Source: Acanthopleura granulata (lineage: Eukaryota; Mollusca; Polyplacophora; Chitonida; Chitonidae). Taken from it: DNA of 64,000 nt. Below the pieces are notes generated by a model. The model was not told where the DNA came from, made no database searches, and worked only from the letters and a program-made list of their open reading frames with translations. A program made the translations under genes and the position numbers. The stretch lies in the NCBI GenBank assembly GCA_016165875.1, contig JABBOT010000015.1, forward strand, positions 6,801,999 through 6,865,998, given 5' to 3'. This document shows positions 45,343-58,300 of the stretch, in pieces (positions within the stretch are counted from its first letter, which is position 1; each line of letters begins with the position of its first letter).

Positions 45343-46219
45343 AAGCACCGTGGTGATTACAAAGGTTATGTAAGACAAACTGATGCCCTTACACTGTGTA
45401 ACGTTAGAAACACTTTATGCCAACGCTTCATCATAATGCATGCTTAAAATTTGCAAGCATGAATTTTTCTTATGAAAAGGAAACGTTAAAATAAATTCTT
45501 CATACGGGCTTCGGGCCATGCGTGTCTAAACCCTATCCCGTAATGCCTACAGTGGATTTAGGCGTTAGTTCTGCTTTCCGACCTGCAGTCTCCCATAAAA
45601 GAAATGCATAGAACATGTAGGCGACACTAGATGTCACAAACGACCATAATGGACCTGCAATTGTGGCCTTATGCCATGGATGAATGAGAATCCACAGCTT
45701 GTTTCACGATTGGTGACATTCTGAAATTGTCAGTGTGAGACCTGGCTGAAAACGAGAGAATTTTAAATTTTATAAATTAATTATCCAACTTTGATCAAAA
45801 CAGATATTTAAAGGTGAAATTTAAAGCATGCCTTACCTTTTGATAGCCTTAACTCAGAACAAGTGTTTTCAGGTTTCCTTGTTTTTCCCACGATATTTAC
45901 TTCCACAGACTAATGCCGTTATTTATTTAATCGTTTGTTCTATTTCAGTGAACTGCTACATAAATCGCAGTGTCTTGAACTTCAGCTATCAGATGATTTT
46001 CGGACACCAAAGCTTCGGCGAAAACACAAGAAACGGCACGGTAGATGAGCCTTAAGATATCTTCTCAGGTCGCTACAGTTGATGATCGTCTGCGAGATCC
46101 ATCCTTGATCATTCTGGGGAAAAAGTACAAACCATTCTACTAGTGACAGATTCAAAAACATTATACACTCATCTGGATTTCTCCTGGGAGCGTGGAGATT
46201 TGAAACGATCGAGTCAACA

Positions 46220-46794
46220 ATGTATGCCTCAAAAAGACATTCCCTGATGCCGTTAAGGTTTGGATTTTGTTTTTTGTACGCTTGCATAGCTTTCCTCCCC
46301 GTTTTCTACCCTTTGTATCTCAAAGAGTACGGATTACAACCAGCTGAGATCGGGATTGTTCTCTTCTTTTTGCCATTGGGGGGTGTCATGGCCGGATTGT
46401 CCAGTCCTTTGATGATGAGAAGACTTGGAGGTCAAACGAATGTCATGTGTTCTTGTTTGGCGTTTCTTGTGGTGTCGTCGTTGTGCATGGTATTTGTACC
46501 ATTACCAAACATCTCGGCTGTCTGCGTAGAGACGACGAAGCAAAACCTCACACAATCCTTTAGCAACTCAACCGTGTCAAATTCAAATCGTGTCTTCGAA
46601 GCAGTCCACCACCGTTGTGAGATTGAACATTTTGTGTACGTAATTGGATTCTGTCTCGTCGCATTTTGCATGGAATTTGCTTTGGTTACTTGCGACAGCA
46701 TTTACACTGCTGTTTCATTTCAGTGTCTTGGAGAAGCAAATTCAAGAGGAATTGGCAACATCCGAGCATGGGGGTCACTGGGTCATGGTATTGG
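46220..46794 (+). CDS. MFSD6-like B exon 1
   Basis: Encodes helices 1-4, ending at GHGI plus a split Gly codon. The donor is g|gtaagc. It is two codons longer than the copy A exon, from an extra SN in the 3-4 loop. Confidence 0.9.
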
Positions 46795-49700
46795 GTAAGC
46801 TTTGAGAGTGATTTAGTAATACAACGAAAACAACCTACAGAACAGAGAGTGTCACCAGAGCAGCGACGACAGTGTGACAATTTTACAAATGGTCATTTCT
46901 TACCGTTGAACTTAAGCGTCGAAACCGACATTCGTATACCATCCCTAAGTCAAAATGGGCGTTCCGGGTCAATAATCGCTTGACCAGTTTCCAACAAAGA
47001 CAAATAACACAAATTACAAAAGAACTAAGAAAATATTAAACATGTGAAAAATAGGACCTACGAGTATTCCTGCGAAAAGAAACACTCAACAGTTTTCAGT
47101 GATGACGAAAAGATGCAATGAATATATAGACATATGAATAAAATTAGTTTCCTTACCGTGTACCATATGGTGTTGATAGTCAAATTTGTATCTCCCTTGC
47201 ACTTTGATTGCAGCTGTTCATCTATCCAAAGCGGCCATCATACTCGCTCCAGGTCAGGCGCAATTAGACACAATTGTGAAGCAGACTCACAGGTCTCTTG
47301 TCAGTTTACCTCAGGTAGGGTTTTATTCTATTTATTTTATTCATGTAAGTTCAAGGAGTAGCAACTTACATCCCGCTTACACCACACCTGAAACAGAATT
47401 CATTTTAAAACATGCAGTGATGTTAAATGCAATTTATTAAACGCCACTGGCTAGAATTATTCACAATGTCGCGTTGTTATCACATTAACGACTAATAAGT
47501 AGTTACTGTCATCATTGCTTTTTTAAACTTAAGTCTGCGCTTCTTCTGCTGGTGGAGTGTAAGTTGACACTGTTTAAGCATTTTCATGAGTAACTTGTGA
47601 CCATTTGCCAACAATCACGCTTTCATCGTTGCTCGGGTTTTACTCCCTGTGTTCTAGTCTTTTATATTGCTCTTTGATAAGAAGAACGATGAACATGCTT
47701 CTGTATTTGATTACAAAAAGAAAGACTTTATTTCAAGTATGTATTTCACCGCGGTGCTGGCGATGATAACGTACTTTAAATAACAATGGGCATAGCAAGA
47801 GAGCTATATGTTATGGAAGTTCCCTATTTTAACTTATTTTTTAAAATATTTTATCTGGCTTTTAACTGGCCGTTTTGACTCTAGACTCTCTCTCTAACGT
47901 GTTCTCGCCGTAATATATGTCTGAAATTCTGCCTGTGTGACGTTAAATACAACCATTCATTCATTCAACTGACATAAATACAAATACACGGGGAGAAACA
48001 AGCAAACATGCAATGTGGCATTATGACCCTTTCTTCCACTTCTGATTTTACCCAAGTAATTCGATGTATTTTCAGACATAAAGTGTTCGTTTACTACGTG
48101 TTTGGACATTTTGTATTTTTAGTATGAGAACAATGGAAATCGTTGAAATTTTAGGCAGGTATGGATCGTATTTATGAAATTCCTGAATTCTTGGCTAGAG
48201 GATACAATTCATTATCAGGTAGTGATGAAGCCAGGAGTAATGTCCCTCTATCACTGCCAAAATCACAGCACAGCAAATAGCCTGGAAAGTTCTACATTTT
48301 CACGGTAGGACGTAAAACACAAATATAGATAAATAAACTCATGGATAAACCTCAGTGTTGCTTTTCGTGACGTTATACATGGTCGTGGGAAGTTTGATCG
48401 AAAAAAAATACTCATTATGTATTTTAATATAAACGTTTACAATTTTCCAATGTAACAATAGCTGGGGGTTGTCCGTCACTCATTCGTGTTTGTTTGTAGA
48501 ACGCCTCGACGTCACAAGTGGTGCCCGTCATTCATGTTTAAACGTAAGTTTTGTGACGTCGTTAACTGTTAGTATCAGATGAAACAATGAATCAGTTGAC
48601 GTTTATATCGAATCGCTTCAATTTCAGGACCACTTCCACATGTCAGCTACATGTGTTCAATATGTCATAATCCTTGGTGGACAGCGCTTCTGGGGCCGGT
48701 CTGGTGGTGAAAGCACTCTCCGCTAATCAATCAGTCCGCCCTTGGTATTTTTGCAGAGCAATTGTCACAGGTGGAATCGTATCGGCGAGAAGTGTTTTAC
48801 AGCGGATTTGCGGAAGACTGGTGCACGTAACGGACTACCGTTCTATGTTCTATGTCACCGCTTTTTTCGGTTCTCTCACGCTTGGCAATCTTCCCACAAC
48901 GTTCAAGGTATCTCGTTCTCCTTTTTTGACTTCAGTTCGAAAACAGCTCAATCTCGATTTTCTTCCAGCCATTGATAGGTACAGGTTTAGCCAAATTAAC
49001 TGCACAATGACTTAAAATAATATATCTGTGTTGGAGAGTTAAACGCGCCCTCAGGCCAGCCAATCACACATGCTTGAAAAGAGGGAAGATAACGCTTACT
49101 GTAAGTCCGACAGCGTTAAGATGCAAAAAGGAGCTGCGATAAAATACAAAGCTGTGGCGCACTCACATCCAATTATAGTCAGTTAGTTAACTCATTTTTG
49201 CCACATGTTACTTGTGCCGAATGCAGAGGAAACCATATATATGAATAACACAAATGTTCTTTGTGTGCATTGCTCTTACTTTTGCCAAGCATTACAGGTT
49301 TCAAAAAAAAAAAAAAAACGAAACTTTCTGTGTGTAACGTATATAACCACAACAGGTGTTGTCGGGATTCATTTAAAATTTGCTTTGAAATTTTTGCTGA
49401 TGATAAGAAACATTTGTACCATTCTCATCATGTAGTGTAGACCTGTAGGCTGTGAAGTAATTTAATGTCAGTTTCGAAAGGTATGCTTTTCCTGAAAAAT
49501 CATAGATATAAATCAAGGTACCCACACCTAGTGTAAACAACGTATTTAACAAAGCACTAGATCGAAATTAGACGTTTAATTATCAGTATTTTTAATAGGC
49601 CAAACCGAACCAGGGCATTGTTGAAAGAAACTGGCAGCCAAACAAGACAAAACACGCGGTGCACCTGCACCAGATATCTGAGAAACATGTAGAAAATCAT

Positions 49701-52700
49701 AGGCCTCAACAAGCATGCATGTCTCACATTTCCATGCGTCAGAGTACGACGTTTCCTTGTGACTTTCTATTAAATGTAGGTCTGTCAGCAACCTGCTGAT
49801 GGTGACAGGTTTCCGCCGGGCTCTGTCCGGTTTCCTCAAACGATAATGCTGAAAGGCGTCGTATAAGTTAAATATTCTTGAGTATGGCGAAAATAAATAA
49901 ATAAATTAAATTAAGACATCACGGCATTTTGAGCTATTCTAGACCAATGCATGACGTGTAATATAATGCTCTTAACGTCACTGTACGCTAGTTTCAGGGG
50001 TATTTTCAGCCACCTGCCGAACAGACATGTTTTTCTGAAGCCTTCCATATGTATAAACTAGACAGTGGTTATATAAGCAGAAAAGGCTAAATAAATAGCA
50101 TAGATAAATAGAATTTAACTTGCAGAATATTTCAATGTGTGAAACTTATGTCAAGCGAGTACGTCTCTACATTGGCGTTAAATGTGTTTCACGAAAGATA
50201 ATTCTGCCAAAATAGTCATAATTCCTTTCAGTGTGAAGTATACACAATGCTGCAAACATGTGGTAAAAATCGTTGCATATCTTTCAGGGTTGGAGAGCTA
50301 CCGATCAAATTGTTGTAGAAGAAAAACCGCGCGGGAGAAGCTGCAGGAGAAACTTGATGACCTTCAAGAATCTATCTTGGCTTTTTATTCTTTTTTGCCA
50401 CAGTGTATTCTTAACCATAACACAAGGGTTTCTTAGTTGGCATTTGGAGAACATAGGTGAGAAATGCAAGATGGCGTTTCTAGACAATTAAGTTTGACAC
50501 GCAGACAGACACAGACAGAAAGAGAGACAGGCAGGCAGACATGCATGTAAACATACATACATAATACATATACATAAATTTGCATGTTTTGGCTGGCAAA
50601 GCACATCGATTAACTTTAACTTAACGTGTGAGTCATGGAAAAATTCCCCGGTCTCACTGTTTGTGGACTCTCGCTACGCCAGAGGTTATATTCTCTAACA
50701 GCGAAGCGAAAAACAATTCATATCGGTGTGCAGGTGTGTTTGTGGGGCCTTCGTGACAATAAACCGTCGACGCAATCCTCGTGTAGACGTCCGGTGAGTC
50801 TGAGTTTTGCTGAGTTCGTTGAATAACAGACAAAAGAATGGTATACATTTATATACGTTACAGGTGGGAAAGTTCGTCAGTTACTTGGCTAATTTCGGCG
50901 GCTTTTTCCGCGGACTCATGTTCGCTCCTGTTATGGTTATGCGTTATTAAAACAACAAACAAAACAATATATAAGTGAACAATCCGCCATTTTTTGTTTG
51001 TTTATTTTAGAAACAACTAGATGTGTATGCCCTTATGGTACGATGGCGTCTATTTAAAGCAGACAGGAAATAATGCTAGAATTATAATTCTTGCCTAAGT
51101 TTGCGCAAAGTTCGTGACAATGTTCCAGCATTTGGCATCCTGTTCAACTGCAGGCCCTCGTGAAATAAATGGAACATGTCAACAAAAAAAAAAGACAGCA
51201 AATTCTATATTTTTTCAGTTATTTCGGCCTAGGCTTGGGCGAAAAAGACCCCGGCCATGTTTTTAAGACATGTTTGATAAGTCTTTATATATAATGAATG
51301 TTAACGTGGAATTCTTCCAAGGCTATGCTAGGGATACGCCATGTTAAGGAAAATACGACGTCTCATGATCCGTACACAGTGTTTGGGTGACGTCTCATCG
51401 GGAAGAATTGCAGTGGCGGGTTTTCGAAATAACTCACCCCTGACTGGTTAAAACTGATAACACGACAATACTTTCAATATTAATCATGTGTGCGACATTT
51501 CTGTTCAATATACGGAATGGGGTATATAATGGGTTGTATGGGATCATTTATTGACAAAAGTGTGCTATTGATGAATTTTTTTCTTTTAAAATATAGAGCG
51601 ACCAAGTTAAAAGATTAGAAATTATATGATTTGACCGACCGCCCGGTCGGATTAAAGACTTTACGCGTGTGTTGCAGCTATTGTGGATTTACGTTTGTTT
51701 GGTTGAACCTTTCACATTTCTACACACGTGTATCTGTTTTTGTGTTTCAGGCGCGTGGCCCTCTGTAATAGGCGCTTCCATTCTCATCAGTGCAGTGGTG
51801 GAGTTTTTCATGTTCTTCATCACTCCAATAGTCATCAGGGAAATAGGACACTGGAAGCTGGTCAGCGCAGGAATGGCCACATACGTTGCTCGATTTCTGG
51901 CCTACGCTGCTCTGGTTGATCCCACGTATATTCTGTTCATCCAAGTTGCCGACGGTAAACACAAAAGATTACTTTCGCTAGGCATCCATTTAGTTATTTT
52001 GGTATGGTTTTCTAGATTGTAGATTCGATCTGTATGTCAAATATAACAGTTTCGAGAGCGCGTCAGTACAGACATGCACAGACGAGGGAGAAACAAAGAC
52101 ACTCGACACAACATTGTAGACTTAGGCGTCATCCCAGGGTGAAGGTAAGTACTGTCACCTTTTGGACCGGCAACTGAATTTAGTTTCAGAAAGACTCACA
52201 TAAAATGCACAAAGTTTGCTATTGGCCAGCACTGAATAACATTCCTTGTCAGGTGACAGTCAACGTAAAATAACACGAGATCAGATTTTGCCAGGTAAAA
52301 CTACACAGAAGAATACACATTTTTTCGGTCAAAATGGTTAACAAACATAGCTGTGTGGTTCACTGTTCGCTGTGCGACAAAAAAAAAATGCTAGTTCAGT
52401 GGAGACCATTTGGGTTCAGCAACGCTTTACAAAGGGAAGACAATCTTGTAAGTGATAGAACAATAGTGCCTTCACCCTGAGCTTACTCATTACGCCTGTA
52501 TTTCAAATAGGTGTGCAGACAAACGAATAGAAAGGCTGTATATTTAAAAATTTATTTAATTGGTGTTTTACGCCGTACGTAAGAATATTTCACATTTACG
52601 ACAGCGGTCTGCAATAGAGGAGGAAGAACCGGACAGAACCTTCGAAAACCCATGACCACTCATTTGAAACTTTGTTTAGGTTCATTTATTTTAGATTTTA

Positions 52701-54294
52701 ACACTGTAAAAAAAAAAAGAAAAGAGAGAAAAAAAAAAACAGATAGTATATACGTAGAAGCAATGGCTGTCTGCCTTTATGACATTGAACCGAAAGACCG
52801 TCACGTGGAATCTAAAAATAAAATCCAACATTCGTATACCAGTGGTAAACTATGAAAACTCGATTTCCTGGCCATTAAATCTGGATCATAATTAGACCTT
52901 GAAGTCCGTGAATGGGTCAAATACAAACATAGTCCGCGTAGCCTCCCTTTGATCGCTATTATACATGAAAAGAAAACGTCATACCGATGTAATAAACGTG
53001 CGTAATTACAACGCCCCTCGAGCCGCGGGTTAAGCGTAGTTAGAGCGTAGTGGGGACAGCTGAAATTTTAACAGTGCTGGGTGGGTCTCGGCTCCCTGGC
53101 AAGGTGCGTGACCAAAATCGTTGTTCACACACCGTGCGGGCACAGTAACGGCTTTCGAGAGAAAATTTCTAGCTTCCCCTATCATGGCCCCTAAAGCCTT
53201 GTTATGTAATAATACATGAGCAATGTAATGTCAACTGCGTAATGTAATAATAATGTCCGTGTTAATATGTGATGTCGCCGCGTGCATTACAGACAGACAG
53301 AGAAATAAACGCGGGAGGTAAAGGTAACCAAGAGGTTGTCGGTGACATGACTTAAGTAATGTTGAAAGCGAGTGCTTTTGATGCGCACACCCTTACGCGT
53401 CAAAGTCCGAGAGCAACTTATTGAAGGTTTGAGAATTCCATTCAACACTACCCCGTGTTCCATTCGAAATAACTATCAAGGACACAGAGATCACATGAAT
53501 ATGCCTGGAACAAAGCGGATACCTATTATAATGTCTGTTACATTTTCTTTTTTATCTTACGTGGTGATATTACATGACACGGAATGTTCGTCTAACAGGG
53601 TTTAACATTACCATGGTGACAACAAGCGATCGACGACGTTCCTGACATCTGGTGATAGGTTCAACGTTCATGATCACCACTTCATGCCTTCCAACAATAT
53701 GGGGTGCGATATACATGAGAAAGTCCTTAAGTGGCTTGTCAAACACTGATGGTTTTAGCCGGGGACATCTGTTTCGTCCATCCATTTAAATGACGGCCAC
53801 ATTATAAGTAAAATATTTTTGTGTACAGCTTTAAACAGCCGTCAAGTAAAGATATACATAAATAAATGCTTAAAGACACTCTTTCCCCTTTCATAATTGT
53901 TAGCAGCATTGTTACGTGTGGCTTTCTCCGATATATCATTCATTCAAGTTCATCTGACGTGTGACGTTGATTTGATTAAAACCTAGTATGTCAATTCCAT
54001 GTTTCCTCCTGTCTTGTGGTTTCAGGTGTGACGTTTGCGTGTCAGTGGAGTGCCATCGTGTCTCATCTGAGCAGTCAGGTGCCAGAAAATTCTCAGGCTG
54101 AGGTCCAGGGGATCATACAAGCCCTAATCGCCCTTGGGATGGGTATCAGTCTCCTTGTCAATGGAGCCCTAACACAGGCTTTGGGGGCACCCAGGATGTT
54201 TCAGATTTGTGCGGTGATGGCTTCAGTTTTTCTAGTCATGTTCGTAACTGCTCAGCTTTTTCCGGACAGATGGCTTTCACCAAAGCTTCGCTAA
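46220..54294 (+). CDS. MFSD6-like major facilitator, copy B, five exons, complete
   Basis: Join 46220-46794, 48757-48907, 50288-50456, 51751-51954, 54026-54294: 455 aa. All junctions are GT-AG with the same phases as copy A, and the three internal exons have exactly the lengths of copy A. The protein starts MYASKRHSLMPLRFGF and keeps the PLYLKEYGL, GNIRAWGSLG and AEVQGIIQALIALGMG signatures and twelve helices. The 3-4 loop has NLT and NST sequons. The most divergent stretch is the central loop encoded by exon 3 (GWRATDQIVVEEKPRGRS). Introns are 1,962, 1,380, 1,294 and 2,071 bp. It arose by tandem duplication with copy A; similarity extends into the 5' flank. No stop or frameshift was seen, so both copies look functional. 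The transported substrate is unknown. Confidence 0.9.
46830..47445 (+). repeat. Dispersed repeat X, longest copy (~0.6 kb)
   Basis: Starts with 'acagagagtgtcaccagagc' and 'acaaatggtcatttctta'. It carries the internal segment shared with 40920-41345 and ends with the 'gtcagtttacctcaggtagg', 'gtgatgttaaatgcaattta' block. It therefore joins the two sub-repeats that occur separately elsewhere. In intron 1 of MFSD6-like B, just after exon 1. Confidence 0.65.
47575..47695 (-). repeat. Dispersed repeat X, inverted fragment
   Basis: The reverse complement reads 'tataaaagactagaacacag', 'ggagtaaaacccgagcaacg' and 'ttgttggcaaatggtcacaa', matching the left end of the 46.8-kb copy in opposite orientation. 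Confidence 0.55.
47880..47976 (+). mobile_element. 3'-end fragment of the Jockey/I-type LINE family
   Basis: 'gtgttctcgccgtaatatat', then a diverged linker and (ATTC)3, parallels the 3' terminus of the LINE at 55392-55470 (ttgttctcgccacgatatgg ... ATTC). It is a severely 5'-truncated insertion in intron 1 of MFSD6-like B. Confidence 0.55.
48757..48907 (+). CDS. MFSD6-like B exon 2
   Basis: 151 nt after the acceptor 'atttttgcag', encoding (G)AIVTGGIVSARSVLQR to LGNLPTTFK. The donor is aag|gtatct. Confidence 0.88.
49780..49908 (+). mobile_element. 3' half of a SINE
   Basis: 'gtctgtcagcaacctgctga' to 'aaatattcttgagtatggcg' and AATAAATAAATTAAATT. In intron 2 of MFSD6-like B. Confidence 0.72.
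50288..50456 (+). CDS. MFSD6-like B exon 3
   Basis: 169 nt after the acceptor 'atctttcag', encoding GWRATDQIVVEEKPRG, then helix 7 and SWHLENIG. The donor is g|gtgaga. Confidence 0.88.
51751..51954 (+). CDS. MFSD6-like B exon 4
   Basis: 204 nt after the acceptor 'gtgtttcag', encoding AWPSVIGASILISAVVEFF to YILFIQVAD. The donor is g|gtaaac. Confidence 0.88.
52545..52655 (-). mobile_element. SINE 3' part
   Basis: 'tttatttaattggtgtttta' with 'cgccgtacgtaagaatattt', to 'ccttcgaaaacccatgacca'. In intron 4 of MFSD6-like B. Confidence 0.65.
52775..53050 (+). repeat. Dispersed repeat X, diverged internal segment
   Basis: 'aacattcgtataccagtggt' and the end block 'ccgcgggttaagcgtagtta' correspond to the 40.9-41.3-kb copy. 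In intron 4 of MFSD6-like B. Confidence 0.4.
54026..54294 (+). CDS. MFSD6-like B exon 5 and stop
   Basis: 269 nt after the acceptor 'tggtttcag', encoding VTFACQWSAIVSHLSSQVPE through helices 11-12 to PDRWLSPKLR, then TAA. Confidence 0.9.
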
Positions 54295-54639
54295 AAGAAC
54301 TGTTAATTTGGGACGCTGCCATAAACTTTATCTAGTCCTTCATTCCATAAAATTTCTGAAGTATGCATAGTGACGTCTCATACCGCAGTGATAAAAGAAT
54401 GTTGTTTTTCTCTGTCGAGACAATGAAACATATAAGTCTAAAACGACAGTAATCGCATGTTATTACATATTACAAAATGCAACCCTCGCAACTTTCCATA
54501 CAGCCCCAACATTTTCCCCAGGAAGACAGTTAATACTTTATAGATAATTTTCTAACGCTGTGTCAAACGTAACTACCATGGCGGCGAATCTCTACAATAA
54601 TTGTCGTCATGACAGTTACGCTTGGCATAACTTACACCT

Positions 54640-54985
54640 TGTTTGTTAAACGGACCGCAGGTTAAGATAACCAAACGGCTGGCTCGGAAAGTTAAAGTGC
54701 TGTATGCATAGTTCATAAAGTGAAAATGCTGTGTCGCTGGTTCACAGAGTGAGATCGGTGTCTCGCTGTTTAACAAAGATAAAAATGATGTCTGGTTAAC
54801 TTAGAAAGTTACATCGTTGTCTCACTGGTTCAGAAAGTTAAAGTGATGTCTTCCTGGTTCACAAAGTTAGAATGTTGGCTCCACGCTCAAACGGTCATAA
54901 TGCTGGCCCCCTGGCTCAGGCGGTTAAATCCTTGGCTCGCTTGTTCAAGCATGGACTGCGCTGTTAAAATCGATTTGAGCGCTGG
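54640..54985 (+). repeat. ~36-bp degenerate tandem repeat, about 9 copies
   Basis: Variants of 'gctggttcacaaagttaaaa' + 'tgctgtctc' recur from about 54680 to 54975. Period is 33-39 bp and copies are strongly diverged at both ends. About 350 bp downstream of the MFSD6-like B stop. Confidence 0.75.
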
Positions 54986-55244
54986 CTCGCTAATTCATGC
55001 ATCTTTTTAGTGCGATGCTTTATGTTGTGCTGAAGACTTTTTCACTAGCACGTAATTGAGGGCTGCAAGGTTTATGGGTTGAGTTAGTTGATTACAAAGA
55101 TGCAATGTGTCACGGAAATTTCTGTCATTTACAGCAATTGGGCACTGAGCCCATGTTGGGCAAGTGGGTAAGCGGCCCGTATACATGCGGTCAGTACAAT
55201 GGTGATTATCCCTTGGCTGGACCTACACGGATGTCTACGTTTCT

Positions 55245-55391
55245 ATATTTATTCATTCATTTATCTGATTGGTGTTGAACGCAATAACACAAGAATTTTT
55301 CACTGTAATACTACGGCGGCTAGCAGTATGGTGGGAGGAAACCCACGACCGTCCCCAGGTCGCTGACAGACTTTCCCATGTGGGACCGGAG
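55245..55391 (-). mobile_element. SINE fragment abutting the LINE 3' end
   Basis: 'catttatctgattggtgttg' through 'gcagtatggtgggaggaaac' to 'cccatgtgggaccggagg'. It is cut exactly where the ATTC tail of the 55.4-60.3-kb LINE begins, so the LINE may have landed in it. Confidence 0.65.
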
Positions 55392-58300
55392 GGAATGAAT
55401 GAATGGATGACTATGGCTTTACGCACATCGACAATTTTACGGCCATATCGTGGCGAGAACAAGCTAGCACCGGGAAGCAGTGAATGATTTCGAGGTAATG
55501 TTGTTAACACTCAAAAGAAATAAATTGACCAACATTTTTCAGACAGGTTAAAAGAACCAAAGCTCAGTAAAAAATCGAAAATACAAAATAATACTGTATG
55601 TATTATATAATCCGGAAAATTGTCTTCATATATATCCTGAAAACAATGTATCTTATGCTAAAGCCCAACGGTTTTCAAAAAATGAATGACAGCATCCCCA
55701 GCGACGCTGTCAAACGAATCGAATATAGTTTCAATTGTGTAGAATCTTTGCTGGACATGGTCAAACTTTACATAGTCTATCAGGACGTCTTTGCCGTCGT
55801 ATTGGACATCACGCGCACCACACTCGGGCGTACTGTACCCGTCTAAGATAAAATTGTTTGCTAAACGAGAATGCCTAACACAGCACCTTGTTTAAACTAC
55901 TTGTTCTCGTCGAGACAGTCCAGTCAACGACAGGGTGAATAGTATGCAGTTTACTATGGACCTGCAGGTCACACTCACCCTGATAAAGACGATGAATATG
56001 TTAAGAATGTTTGGCCTAAAATCAGTATACGGAATTTTAGAATTATATGTTGCGCAGCTTTCGGTGACTGCGTTTGCATTGATACTAATATGACTTGGTA
56101 TCCAACGGAATATAATATCTCTACCAATTTCAATTAATTTTTTACGTATGGCTAATATTTCAAGAATGAAGGGATGTTTAACGAGTCACTGCATATAACT
56201 GCGTTCGGGATATACCCAAAAGAAACATATGCTCTAGCCAGGAGTATAGCCTTGGTCTCTGCAAAAAAGATAGAAGCTGAGGATGGAAGACGAAGAGAAG
56301 TGACACGCTGTTTAAGGCAGTCGCAGCCGCAGCCCTGTCCTATCCTTTGACGCGTCAGTATATAAAAAATTAATAATCCGTATTATTAGCCTTAATTTCA
56401 GCAAAAGTTTGCTGAATTATCAGAGGATTTGTATTTGATTTTTTACCCCGATGCAGATATCAGTTTGGGGGTGGGGGGACTCCGGAAACTAAATCTGGAG
56501 CTATAGCCTCTAGCTTAAAGCCAGCTTCCGCAATATGGTCCTGCACATGACGACCGAACGAAACGATTTTATTAGGATATTTATTGTATTCGTCTGCATA
56601 CAATGAGTCGAAAACAGAGACTTAGGCAGGGTTTGGTGGATGAGCTTTAAGGTTTGTAGCATATTGAAGGCTATTTTTATATACGTCTGTTATATCATGA
56701 AGGCTCGTTAGACTCGTATAAACTTTCTACTGGTGAGGTTCCAAGCTCCCAGGATGAGCTTCAGAACTTGGTGATGGACCAGATCCAACATTTTAAGACA
56801 TGATTTCCTTGTGGAACCGTAAATGATGGCCCCAAAGTCCAACTTAGACCTCACCAGAGAACGATATAAATTTAATAAAACAGATCGGTCAATACCCTAA
56901 TCGGTGCTAGACACGACCGTAATTATATAGAGAGCCTTTGTACATTTAGCTTTAAGCATTTTAATATTTGAAATAAATGACAATTTACATTGAAGTATCA
57001 TTTCAACAATATTTATTTGTTTACAACAAAATGCAAGCTCCGTTTCTAAATGAAGTTTCCGTTTATTACAAAAATGCATACTGACGGTTTTAGACATGGA
57101 CAATCTAAAACCGTTCGCAACTGTCTACTTCTCGATTCTATTGAGACAACGTTGCAGTTGCCGTTCGGTGTTATTCATATTTTAGCACGGTAACGTATAA
57201 GGAAGTCATCAACATGTAAAGAACCCTCGGCGCCAGTTGTTAATGTTTTGGCTAGGCTATTAATTTTTATGCTGAATACTGCCCTTGGGTGCACCCATTT
57301 CTTACCCATGAGAGTTGAAAAGAGTCGGACCTACCCGCACCTTAAACCGACGATCAGATAAAAATTCTGATGTAAATAAAGGTAAACGACCTTTTAAACC
57401 CATATCAGCAAGGTCTTTTCAAAATACCATATTTCCATGTGGTGTCGTAGCCCTTTTCAAGGTCGAAAAATATCGACATCACACGTTCATTATTAATGAA
57501 ACCATCAGGAAAGAAAGTTTCGAATCACACAAGGTGATCTGATGTCGATCTACTCTGACCAAACCACATTGTATATTTGACAGTAGCTTGTTTGTATCAA
57601 GGAACCAAACATGCCTATCATTTATCATTCGTTCCGTAGTCTTACAGACGCAGCTGGTAAGAGCTATGGGACGGTAATTATTTCGATCAGTATGGTCCTT
57701 ACTCGGTTTAGGAACCGGGATAATACACGCCTCCTTCCATGACGGCGGGAAATTAGCAGTTATCTAAATATTATTAAGTAAGTCCAAGAGAGTATTAAAA
57801 CCCTGTCCTTAAGTTATTGGTTTGTATTTTTTTTATTTGTTTTCTAGTTAGCTAGGTCTGTGTCTGACCTATATGTTTTCCCTGTGTACATAATAGCCTT
57901 CCTTTGAGTTCACTCGAGGGCTCTCCAGCCTCTGTGTTTATTAGTTTCATGTCATTGTACATAGAGATTCTTGAAAGATATACCCATATTGTAAACATGT
58001 TTATCAACTAACCGTCCAGAATTCTCTTCAGTGCAGTATATAAATATGAGCGACGCAGTCGTAGAGATCGCAGTCATTTTACGTATGCCCATTTGTGAGC
58101 AGTCGTATTTAGTCTCATTCGCTTGGAAGGATTTTTGTTGGATTTGGATATATCGGTTCTCATACCATTCGACAAATATGTCATTTTGTTCTCCATTGTC
58201 CTACGTAGCACTTTTAAGAGTTTGTGTTTCGCCACTTGCCATTTTGTTCGAGACGTTCCTTTGGAACTTGTTGTCTCTTTGTGCTAGTACGTACATTTCT

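Noticed and set aside
57315..57542. Plus-strand ORF of 75 codons within the LINE
   Set aside because: Antisense to the LINE reverse-transcriptase region, which is readable on the minus strand.
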